Below, in pieces: positions 1-7,281 of a stretch of DNA of 64,000 bases. Position numbers and translations under genes: made by a program. Location: positions 1,178,001 through 1,242,000 of the forward strand of contig NC_010161.1 of the NCBI RefSeq assembly GCF_000196435.1, given 5' to 3'. Position 1 is the first letter of the stretch. Each line of letters starts with the position of its first letter. Source of the DNA: Bartonella tribocorum CIP 105476 (GTDB lineage Bacteria > Pseudomonadota > Alphaproteobacteria > Rhizobiales > Rhizobiaceae). The notes under the pieces were generated by a model. That model ran no database searches. It saw only the letters and a list, made by a program, of their open reading frames with translations, and was not told the origin of the DNA.

Positions 1-559
1 TAGCTTCTTCTTGATGGGGACGAGGCTTTTTTGTTGATTTAAGAAGAACTTCTTTTTTGGTTGCATAGATTTGCCAATCTATCCGACTGTTTTCCATATG
101 ACGAAGGTCAATGCGATAAACGGGTATCGCTTGTCCTTTAATCATGGCATTCACATTGTCACTTAATTCCACTTCCGTACTATCAACAAGAAGACGATAT
201 TTAAAGATGTCTTTTCCAGATGCCGCGATAAAGCTATCAATATCCTTTTTACTAATCTGGTGGTCTGCTTGATAAAACTTACATTGAATAGCGACATAGC
301 CCTCTTGATTGCGAAGCTTAGCAACCAGATCAATACCGATATCATTTTTATTCCAACCTTCACGCTCTTTCGCCCATTCATAATAGGTTTCTACCTTTTC
401 GTAGCGTCCATAATGGAGAGGGTCTTTCGTCAAATAAGCTATGACAAGGTTTTCAAACAGAGTTCCTAATTCACGAAGTGATTTTGCTTGTTGACGGTAA
501 TATTCCAACAGAGAGCGTAGCGTGACATGTTCATGATCAGACTTAAGAGATTGCAGCAT
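1..559 (-). CDS. Type ISP-like restriction enzyme/helicase, N-terminal part (runs off left edge)
   Basis: The reading frame is open for 186 codons from an ATG at 559 to the window edge. Residues about 20-130 look like an Mrr/PD-(D/E)xK nuclease: a GIDLVA segment is followed by VAIQCKFY, giving the Asp...Gln-x-Lys metal site. The visible end (KPRPHQEEA) resembles the Q-motif entry into a DEAD/DEAH helicase. A nuclease followed by a helicase, and in the full family a methyltransferase, is the architecture of single-chain type ISP restriction-modification enzymes. Only the N-terminus is visible, so methyltransferase and target-recognition parts are inferred. GGAG lies about 12 bases before the ATG. 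A helicase-nuclease without methylase is the alternative. Confidence 0.7.
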   Translation of the reverse strand, partial: MLQSLKSDHEHVTLRSLLEYYRQQAKSLRELGTLFENLVIAYLTKDPLHYGRYEKVETYYEWAKEREGWNKNDIGIDLVAKLRNQEGYVAIQCKFYQADHQISKKDIDSFIAASGKDIFKYRLLVDSTEVELSDNVNAMIKGQAIPVYRIDLRHMENSRIDWQIYATKKEVLLKSTKKPRPHQEEA

Positions 560-1091
560 ATTATAACAGAGCTCCGTTTTGGTATGAGAGGGTTAATTCT
601 TTTCAAAAGAATCAAAATGAAGCTTATTAAATCCATTTTGAACGAATTGAGAAAAAATGCAGAAAAATGCATAAAAACGGATAATTTTTTTCAAAAGGGG
701 TTTTTAAAGGTTGTTTATCCACAGCCTATGATGCATGGTTAGATCAGCAAAGTAGTAAAATTTGCTATTCGTTTCACGGGTTAATCAAGATAAATGCACT
801 TATGTTCTTTAAAATATCATAATGAGTATTTTGATAGGTTTTGTCGGTTCTTAAAACCCCCAAAACCCCTACAAACCCCCTTTTTATATATATCATAGAT
901 TGTATTTACGGATTGTATTTAATATAGGTTGTTTCTTTAAAACATTAACATATTGAAATATAATAACTTTTGTTTTTGTTTAAAAAAATAAAATAATACG
1001 TACAAAAAGCCCCCCCCAAAACTCATAATGGGGAGTGCTTTGAAGAGTTCACTGTTATATTGTTAATGTTCTATAAGATTTCCAAATTGCC
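560..1091. other. AT-rich non-coding stretch with a DnaA box
   Basis: No convincing gene was seen. It contains a perfect DnaA box (715-723), a run of C-tracts (about 857-880) and a C8 tract near 1010-1017. It separates the nuclease/helicase gene from a phage helicase stump and could hold a relic replication origin, which is inference. Confidence 0.4.
715..723 (+). promoter_or_regulatory. Perfect DnaA box (TTATCCACA)
   Basis: The sequence matches the 9-base consensus DnaA box exactly, in an AT-rich intergenic region of a decayed phage-like element. A second perfect copy lies at 3854-3862. A single box can occur by chance, so an origin role is unproven. Confidence 0.4.
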
Positions 1092-1493
1092 TCAGTGTGA
1101 TGTTTTATGGCTTGTCACTAAGGGATTCCATTCATAGCGTATGGTAGGGCGACCGCCTTGTGAGCTCTTGTCTTCAGAGATTTCACGTATATAGTTACAA
1201 CGGCATAAAAGCTCTAAAGCTTGCTTAACGGCTCCATTATCTTTGAAACATTTCCAATCACGTTTATAAATATCCCTTGTTGTAAAAACATCGGGTAAAC
1301 AATCACAACGCTCGACAATTAATTTTGCTCCCTCTGTTGCTAAGCTATCCGCCGCCGCATAAAGCTTTTTGACATGACTTAATAAATATTTTTCCCAATA
1401 CAAGGCTCTTTCAAGGGCATCTCTATTGATTTCAAAATGACCATCCTCAACCAGTTCAAAAATCAACGCAAGGGTTGCTATGGTCTTAGGCAT
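1092..1493 (-). pseudogene. DUF3987-type phage helicase/primase, C-terminal remnant
   Basis: The 133 residues match the end of DUF3987 (YfjI-like) phage or plasmid replication proteins: a helical LALIFELVEDG...ALERALYWEKYLLSHVKKLY block, a winged-helix-like middle, and the typical terminal RYEWNPL. Full family members are several hundred residues longer, with a nucleotide-binding domain upstream that is missing here. The ATG at 1493 corresponds to an internal methionine of the family. Together with the primase stump at 3232-3381 it suggests the two ends of one replication gene whose body was lost. The family call is from memory of its sequence pattern. Confidence 0.6.
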
Positions 1494-1946
1494 TTTTAAA
1501 AGATGCGATTGTAAACTTTCTGAGTGAGCCCTCCATTATGATTTTTTATTAAAGGAAAAAAATAACAGTAATCATTTCAGATTTACACAATGAAAGAAAA
1601 CTTTTTAGTTTTTCTGTTAGTGATGAAAATGTATTTCAAACAATAATGAGTATGTTTTCAATTAATTTAAGTGATCCATAATTACATTTCGAATACGAAT
1701 TTGGTATATACAAAAATGACTTTAGACTTAGCTAAATATTGCTATGAAGAATACAAACAGAACTAAGAAAATGAGAAATAAAGATTTTTTTGATTTTATG
1801 AAGAAAGAAATAGCATGACTAATATCCAGTAGAAATATTTCGTTTGGTAGTTTTGCCCTTCAAAAAAGCTATATAAACGAGAGATTTTCATTTAACCATT
1901 ATTTTTAAAGATGTGTAAAAACCTTTGTTATAAGTACTTTATTGAG
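1494..1946. other. Decayed intergenic stretch with a possible + strand gene relic
   Basis: No intact gene. On the plus strand from about 1562 to 1818 protein-like segments (SFSVSDENVFQTIMSMFSIN, then LHFEYEFGIYKNDF, then LDLAKYCYEEYKQN, then KDFFDFMKKEIA) follow one another in different frames with stops between them. This looks like an old pseudogene of an unrecognised family. AT-rich DNA can give such strings by chance. Confidence 0.3.
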
Positions 1947-2471
1947 TTAGAAATCTATACCAATAGCTTTGGCTTGCATTTTTTCGTAGAGTTTTTGCAT
2001 TGCCTTGATATTTTCTCTTCGCACATCAATAATCGATTTTTCAATAGATGTTAAACGCGCTTTGTCCAGATTTCCTAGTCGTGTATAATGGGATGCCATC
2101 GCTTTCCGTGCTTCATCATAAGGCAATCCGCCTTTTCGGTGCTTTGATAGACTATGTCCCCTATTTATCGCATCATATTTCTCAGGATTGGAAACTAGTT
2201 TTATGTGATCCTTAACAACACCTATTTCAATTAATGCTGTTTCAAGGCTACTAACCATAGCTTTACTATTAGCATACCGAAGCAAATCATCCTTTATAAA
2301 GTCACTTTCCGTATCAATAAGCAATGGTAAATCACCATTTTTACCAACATCACGAATATGATCACACAAATTATTTCGTACATTGTGTAATTTTTGAGAT
2401 ACTAATGTCTTTTCAAGGTCTTGTACTAGTACACTTTGTTGTAAAAAAAGCTTTTCTAATTTATCAGAAAT
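1947..2471 (-). CDS. Hypothetical element protein with probable ATT start
   Basis: No family is recognised. With an ATT start at 2471 the protein has 174 residues; it is hydrophilic, largely helical, with a basic middle (SLSKHRKGG) and a lysine-rich end. The first conventional start in frame is a TTG at 2369, but coding-looking sequence (SDKLEKLFLQQSVLVQDLEK) extends upstream to a perfect AGGAGG at 2477-2482, five bases before ATT. A TAG directly upstream leaves only ATC or ATT as starts. It overlaps the end of the preceding gene by eight bases, so the two are a translationally coupled pair. Either it uses a rare initiator or it has lost its ATG. Confidence 0.5.
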   Translation of the reverse strand: MSDKLEKLFLQQSVLVQDLEKTLVSQKLHNVRNNLCDHIRDVGKNGDLPLLIDTESDFIKDDLLRYANSKAMVSSLETALIEIGVVKDHIKLVSNPEKYDAINRGHSLSKHRKGGLPYDEARKAMASHYTRLGNLDKARLTSIEKSIIDVRRENIKAMQKLYEKMQAKAIGIDF

Positions 2472-2769
2472 GATGACCTCCTATTACAACCCCTTTATCT
2501 AACCAGTCTGGACCATATTCCTCATCAGCATTCTTTGTAGAAAAGCCCATATCACGAATAAATTGTGCTCCACGTTGATGTCTAAGATGTAAAAGTGCAT
2601 GTGCTGGATATTCAGCCATTGCTAACCACTCCCACGTTGTTTTGCTATCATTCGCCTTAGAAGCTGCTTCCGCCTCGACCATATAGATACTGTTTTGAGG
2701 GAGACCACCTGCTCGTAACTCCTCACGTTCAGCATCAGTCATATAACTTTTGGGTAATTTCTTTTGCAT
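2464..2769 (-). CDS. Hypothetical small protein, first gene of a two-gene unit
   Basis: This 101-residue acidic soluble protein has no family I recognise. It starts MQKKLPKSYMTDAEREELR, has a Trp-rich centre (TTWEWLAMAEYPAHALLHLRHQ) and no membrane segment. AGGA lies eight bases before the ATG. The end overlaps the next gene, and an inverted repeat (ATCTAA-TGG-TTAGAT at 2806-2820) about 40 bases upstream could be an operator. A small operon of two overlapping unknown genes with a palindrome in front resembles toxin-antitoxin or phage accessory pairs, but nothing in the protein proves this. Confidence 0.55.
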   Translation of the reverse strand: MQKKLPKSYMTDAEREELRAGGLPQNSIYMVEAEAASKANDSKTTWEWLAMAEYPAHALLHLRHQRGAQFIRDMGFSTKNADEEYGPDWLDKGVVIGGHHF

Positions 2770-2805
2770 AGGAAATTCCTTTCTGTAATCTGTCTTAAAA
2801 TACTA

Positions 2806-2820
2806 ATCTAATGGTTAGAT
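2806..2820. promoter_or_regulatory. Inverted repeat upstream of the two-gene unit
   Basis: ATCTAA and TTAGAT flank a TGG centre about 40 bases before the ATG at 2769. The position fits an operator for autoregulation. No repressor is known to bind it. Confidence 0.3.
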
Positions 2821-2998
2821 CTGATCAATCAAATTTCCTATGAATTTTTCAATTTGTTGTTGAAATTAAATAAAAATTAAATAAAATATCTGTTTTTGAT
2901 CTTTGATCATTTTGATTGTTTGTATCAAAGAAAATTATCGTTTTTTCTGATACTAATGTATACACTTAATTGACGTTCTTTATTGCACGTGACACAAT

Positions 2999-3276
2999 TT
3001 TATGCATACTTACGGATTTCTCCTGATGGACAAGATACAGAAAATCAAAAACTTGGATTGTTAGAATAAGCTAACAAAAATGGTTTTGCTTCACTCCATA
3101 TTGAATAGAAACTGTAAATAGAAGGAAAGCTTAGTGCTTTAATCGAAAAAACAGAGCAGGGGATTGTTATTGACATTTGAGTTTTTTGTATAGCCGATTT
3201 TCTCTTAATGTTTTAGAACTTCTTAAAGATGTTAGTGAGCGTAATTTATAAGGTAAGCCAATTTATTAAGGGATAA
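2999..3276 (+). pseudogene. Serine recombinase (resolvase/invertase) relic
   Basis: The frame reads YAYLRISPDGQDTENQKLGL, the N-terminus of Hin/Pin-type serine recombinases, where the catalytic Ser lies in the YxRxS motif. It is then broken by at least four in-frame stops, but still reads as GKLSALIEKTEQGIVI. After a frameshift it gives LNVLELLKDVSERNL, also family-typical. The remainder of the catalytic core and the DNA-binding domain are absent. It lies antisense to the surrounding element genes and overlaps the primase stump, consistent with successive insertion and decay. Confidence 0.7.
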
Positions 3277-3381
3277 CAGCCTATCATCATGAGCAGGGCA
3301 ATGAGCAAGTCCATAACGCCCATGCCAACCTCCACGCAAGGCATGTGTAATACCCCGCGCATTCTTAAAAGAACACATCAT
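3232..3381 (-). pseudogene. Zinc-finger phage primase, N-terminal stump
   Basis: From an ATG at 3381 the frame reads NARGITHALRGGWHGRYGLA followed by HCPAHDDRLLSL, the CHC2-like zinc-binding start of phage/plasmid primases (CPAHDD motif). After about 35 residues the similarity ends and the frame runs to a stop at 3232. The intact family continues with a Toprim domain, often with a helicase domain (DUF3987-type) in the same or next gene. Its position behind an AlpA-like regulator and integrase is the usual order of such elements. Confidence 0.6.
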
Positions 3382-3448
3382 TTTAAATCCTATAACGTTG
3401 CGTCACAGGACGGATTGTGCTAGCTCTAAGGTGATGAGTTTGAGAAAG

Positions 3449-3480
3449 CCTTGTCCGTCCTTACGTGACAAGGTTTTTTT
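3449..3480 (+). terminator. Candidate intrinsic terminator
   Basis: CCTTGTC (3449-3455) pairs with GACAAGG (3467-3473) and is followed directly by seven T on the plus strand. It lies at the 3' end of the AlpA-like gene on the other strand and downstream of the recombinase relic. Confidence 0.5.
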
Positions 3481-3679
3481 ATGCCACGTCGTTATAACGT
3501 TGCTGTTTCGCTTGTTCGATTACATTCAAGAGATCCGATTGTAACCAACGGGATAAAAAACCAAATTTTAAAGGTTTTGGGAGAGAGCCATTGGTAACAT
3601 GACGGCGAAAAGTTGAGACACTCATATGAAGCAATTTTGCACTTTCACGGTCTGTTAAAAGAATATCATTTTCTGTCAT
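3479..3679 (-). CDS. AlpA-like excisionase/transcriptional regulator
   Basis: This 66-residue protein has the winged helix-turn-helix of the AlpA/excisionase family: LLTDRESAKLLHMSVSTFRR is the DNA-binding helix pair, followed by the typical turn region (PLKFGFLSRWLQSDL). Such proteins sit next to integrases and control excision or expression of the element. Here it lies about 200 bases downstream of the tyrosine integrase on the same strand, which supports that role. Length is normal for the family and the gene looks intact, although the element around it is decayed. Confidence 0.8.
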   Translation of the reverse strand: MTENDILLTDRESAKLLHMSVSTFRRHVTNGSLPKPLKFGFLSRWLQSDLLNVIEQAKQQRYNDVA

Positions 3680-3853
3680 TCTAAAATCCTTTCATAATAA
3701 AAAAATGGTAACAAATCATAAGCATTTATTAACCATATTTTTGAATCATTGGAAAGGTATTTAGTCTATAGAAAACAATATTTTATCATACAATTTCTGA
3801 TGTGATGATTTATGAGTCTTATTGAGAGAGAATGAGAGAAAAGAGAGCTAAAG

Positions 3854-3862
3854 TTATCCACA
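3854..3862 (+). promoter_or_regulatory. Perfect DnaA box (TTATCCACA)
   Basis: This exact consensus copy lies between the integrase stop and the AlpA-like gene start. It is the second perfect box in the element. Function is unproven. Confidence 0.35.
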
Positions 3863-3888
3863 GATCATGGGGTTATGCACCCCATATC

Positions 3889-5055
3889 TTAAGATTGACC
3901 AGTGACATAAGCCGCCCATTTATCCATATAGACCCGACGCTGTTCTAAATAGTCAGTACGACGATAGGCACGCTCTACTTTACCGCCGACCGTATGACTT
4001 AAAATGGTTTCAGCGACCTCATAGGGGGCATCGGTTGTTTCAGCGAGCCAATCACGTAAACTAGAGCGAAAACCATGGGGGCAGGCTTTAAGACCAGTTT
4101 GCTGCATGTATTGAGCCATACAATTTACACCAAGGGGACCGCGACCTTTAGCAGAAAAAAAGAAATCATTGCGAGAGAGCAAACGCGCTTGTTTTAAAAT
4201 ATCTAATGCCTCTGTTGATAAGGGCACGCGAAATTCTTTTGTTGTATCACGCTTTCCTTTCATATTTTCAGCAGGGATAGTCCATATATCCCCATCAATC
4301 TGATTTTCACGAATATGACGTAAGGGATTAGTACGAACTCCTGTCAGAATAAGCAACCGCAAAGCCAAATGTGTCATAGTTATTTTTTGGCAAAGCGTTT
4401 GATAAAAAGCCGGCACATCTCTCCAATCCATGGCTGGTCTATTAATAACATTATGACGTTGTTTGCCTAAGAGCGCGCGTGCTTTTTCTACAGCTTGTAA
4501 ATCAACATCCAATCCTAAGGCAGCCGCATGTTTGAGACAAAGATTAAGACGATTCAGTGCTTTACGCGCGGTATCAGCTTTTGTATGCCAGATAGGAGCA
4601 AGGGTATTGCGTATTTCTGTTTGCGTAATCTCAGAAACGGGCAGACAGCCTAATTTAGGGAGAATATGAAGGCGTAATGGTAAAAACCAATGTCCATCTT
4701 TACCGTCACCTTTTAATTCAGCTTTCCGACTTTCAAAAGTATCCAAGGCAATATCTTTTAAATAATGGAGATTACGCATTGCTTCACGCTTTTGTTTCTC
4801 ACGTTCTTTAATGGGGTCACGACCCTCATGCAAAACAGAACGCCATTGGTTTGCCAATTCACGGGCTTTTTTTAAAGAAACATGTCTTAAGGCACCCAAG
4901 CCCATTTCACGGCGGCGCCCGTGAATGGTATAACGATAAAGCCATTGAGCACCCCCATCTTTACGCTTATGAAGTAACAAGCCGGCACCATCATTATATT
5001 TGCCAGCCCCCAATGTTGCGACAGACCTTGCATTAAGACGGTTCATAAGAGCCAT
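3889..5055 (-). CDS. Tyrosine-type site-specific integrase (DUF4102 class)
   Basis: The 388-residue protein has the arm-binding DUF4102 domain (residues about 1-85: KYNDGAGLLLHKRKDGGAQW, then YTIHGRRREMGLG), a core-binding domain to about residue 190, and a P4-like catalytic domain. Catalytic residues visible are Arg in LTGVRTNPLRH, His and Arg in CPHGFRSSLRDW, His in ETILSHTVGG and the nucleophile Tyr near the end (YLEQRRVYMDKW). Length is normal and it appears intact, so it may still be active. It would catalyse integration and excision of the decayed element. A degenerate relative lies at 59460-59800. Confidence 0.9.
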   Translation of the reverse strand: MALMNRLNARSVATLGAGKYNDGAGLLLHKRKDGGAQWLYRYTIHGRRREMGLGALRHVSLKKARELANQWRSVLHEGRDPIKEREKQKREAMRNLHYLKDIALDTFESRKAELKGDGKDGHWFLPLRLHILPKLGCLPVSEITQTEIRNTLAPIWHTKADTARKALNRLNLCLKHAAALGLDVDLQAVEKARALLGKQRHNVINRPAMDWRDVPAFYQTLCQKITMTHLALRLLILTGVRTNPLRHIRENQIDGDIWTIPAENMKGKRDTTKEFRVPLSTEALDILKQARLLSRNDFFFSAKGRGPLGVNCMAQYMQQTGLKACPHGFRSSLRDWLAETTDAPYEVAETILSHTVGGKVERAYRRTDYLEQRRVYMDKWAAYVTGQS

Positions 5056-5251
5056 TTTTAGTCCTTTCTTCTATAGTTTTTACCCATACGCCAACCCCGC
5101 TTGTGACGTGCAAGCAAGTGATATGAATTGATTCAATCTGAGAGGGTTTAGAATAAGAAAATCTTACTATATTCAGTCCTCTCATTCAATATGCAAAACA
5201 GTAAATTATCATTATAAATCAATGTGTTGCCGAAATTAGGATTCATGAGAG

Positions 5252-6253
5252 ATGTCAACGATTTATGATTGGTCGCTTAGAGCGGCGGATAATACGCGTT
5301 GTGATGCTTTAATTGACTGGTCAGAGGGACAGCATCCTAGCAGTGTAAACAAGAGCGCCCGTGTGATGATGCAGCGCGTGCGAGAATATTTATCCGATAC
5401 GGGTGGAGCGCTTGAAGGCATTGTTAGCAATGATCATGTTCAACAAACGAGCACGATACGTCTTCAAAGCCAATCGCAATTTTTAGAGTATAAGAATGGG
5501 ATTGTTTTGCGCTTTATGGCAACAGGCAGGAATGTTGGGGCAAGCACGATGCTCCTTAATGCTTTAGATGGCAAGCCGGTTTATAAAGCAACAGAATTAG
5601 GGGTTGGTCCTTTATTGGGAGGAGAAATCCAAGAAGGGTGTATTTATACATTGGTGTCTCGTGGAGATAGTTGGTATCTTGTTAATCCTACCCCTATGCC
5701 AAGAGAAGAAGAAAGCAGTCTTTATCCTACTGGATTTATAGGCACGTTTGGTATGCGTGATGTTCCAAAAGATTGGTTAATTTGCGATGGGAAGGCTTAT
5801 TTGCGTCGTGACTATCGCGATTTATTTGAGACGATAGGAACGGTTTGGGGAGAAGGAGATAGTGTAACGACATTTAATGTTCCGGATTTTCGAGGAATGT
5901 TTTTACGGGGAGTTGATGGTGGAAGTAATTTAGACCCCAATCGTCGGTTTGCAAGTGTTCAGACAGATTTAATCCAGTCTCACCAACATGAAGGTCAAAC
6001 TCTTTCGATGCCTCATTTTACCAGCAACGAAAACTTTTGGGATGGGAATACGACGGAGGTATTAGGTTATCGTCTAGGCTTGTTTGGAGGGGGAGCTCTA
6101 GCGAATTTTATGGGTATAGAGAGTGAGAATTTAAAGAGTCACGTTGCAACTCCCTATTCCTTTGATGAGAATCAAGAAGTTATTTTGGAAAGCACTGGAG
6201 AAGGTGAAACGCGTCCAGTCAATGTTTCTGTCTTGTTTGCGATTAAGACATGA
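5252..6253 (+). CDS. Phage tail-collar fibre protein, copy 1
   Basis: The 333-residue protein begins MSTIYDWSLRAADN and has a conserved N-terminal region (about 1-150) shared with the next two genes. A Phage Tail Collar domain follows (about 165-225): GTFGMRDVPKDWLICDGKAY, then TTFNVPDFRGMFLRGVDGG. A variable stretch and a conserved end (GETRPVNVSVLFAIKT) complete it. Such proteins form short tail fibres that contact the host. It is the first and intact member of a tandem triplet; the next copy starts eight bases after its stop. Confidence 0.85.
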   Translation: MSTIYDWSLRAADNTRCDALIDWSEGQHPSSVNKSARVMMQRVREYLSDTGGALEGIVSNDHVQQTSTIRLQSQSQFLEYKNGIVLRFMATGRNVGASTMLLNALDGKPVYKATELGVGPLLGGEIQEGCIYTLVSRGDSWYLVNPTPMPREEESSLYPTGFIGTFGMRDVPKDWLICDGKAYLRRDYRDLFETIGTVWGEGDSVTTFNVPDFRGMFLRGVDGGSNLDPNRRFASVQTDLIQSHQHEGQTLSMPHFTSNENFWDGNTTEVLGYRLGLFGGGALANFMGIESENLKSHVATPYSFDENQEVILESTGEGETRPVNVSVLFAIKT

Positions 6254-6261
6254 GGTTTAAG

Positions 6262-7274
6262 ATGTCAACGATTTATGATTGGTCTTTGAGAGCCTCTGAG
6301 AATGCGTATTGTGATGGGTTGATTAATTGGTCAGATGGACAGCGCCCTAGTAGCGGAATAATAGTGCGCGTGGGATGATGCAGCGTGTGCGTGAGTATTT
6401 ATCGGATACGAGTGGTGTGATTGAAAGCACGTTTACGGTTGATGTTGGACAGCAGACAACGTTGATAAGACTTCAAAGCCAATCGCGTTTTTTGAAATAT
6501 AAGAATGGGATATCGCTTTGTTTTAAAGCGAAGAGCAAGAATGTAGGGGCGACCACGATTGCTTTGAATGATTTATCCGCCAAGCCCGTTTACAAGGCGA
6601 CGGAATTAGGCATCAGTCCTTTATCGGGAGGGGAATTTCAAAAGGGGTGCATTTATAGCTTGGTCTATAGAGCAGATGCTTGGCATGTCTTAAATCCTAC
6701 GCCGGTTTCTTTACCATCAGAGCCGATTCTCCCCGTTTATCCTGCAGGGACGATAGGGATTTTTGGGATGCAAGTTTTGCCGGAGGGCTGGTTGTTGTGT
6801 GATGGTAAGGCTTATTTGCGCAGTGAGTATAGTGCTCTTTACAAAGCGATATGGATCAGGTGGGGGGGCAGTGATAGTGTTACCCATTTTAACGTTCCGG
6901 ATTTGCGTGGTGTTTTTTTGCGTGGCGTTGATGATGACCGCGATATAGACCGTTTTCGTTATTTGGGGACTTTACAGAATGACGCGATAAGAAAGCATGA
7001 TCATGGAGGTCAATCCTTTACGATTTTGAATGCTGAAAATCAGGAGGAGAGTTGGCATGGCGATATGACGATTATCTGGGGTTACGTGCTTAATGACCAG
7101 CAAAGGTTAAAGTTAGCCGAACGTTTGGGTGTGAGAGCAGAGGATATACGGGTTCATCATAAGCTCGCCTTTCCGCATACCCACCTTCATATGCGTGATG
7201 TTGCGTTGACCAGTTCTGGTGTCAGTGAGACACGTCCGATTAATATGAGTGTTGTGTTTGCGATCAAGACGTGA
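6262..7274 (+). pseudogene. Phage tail-collar fibre protein, copy 2, frameshifted
   Basis: The gene starts like its neighbours (MSTIYDWSLRASENAYCDGL) at the ATG at 6262. Around codon 32 (about 6355) one base is missing relative to copies 1 and 3, so the frame ends at TGA 6376-6378. The remaining frame is intact to 7274, including the collar domain (GIFGMQVLPEGWLLCDGKAY and FNVPDLRGVFLRGVDD) and the usual end (SETRPINMSVVFAIKT). Restart at ATG 6375 would give a 299-residue protein lacking only the first 37 or so residues, so partial function is possible. No homopolymer is present at the lesion, which argues against simple slippage. Confidence 0.75.
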
Positions 7275-7281
7275 GGTCAAG

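Noticed and set aside
527..742. 71-codon plus-strand frame at the start of the window
   Set aside because: It overlaps the nuclease/helicase start in antisense and has no recognisable features; AT-rich background.
857..1017. C-tracts as a possible G-quadruplex on the minus strand
   Set aside because: Only three clustered tracts are present, and the fourth is about 130 bases away, so the usual pattern is not met.
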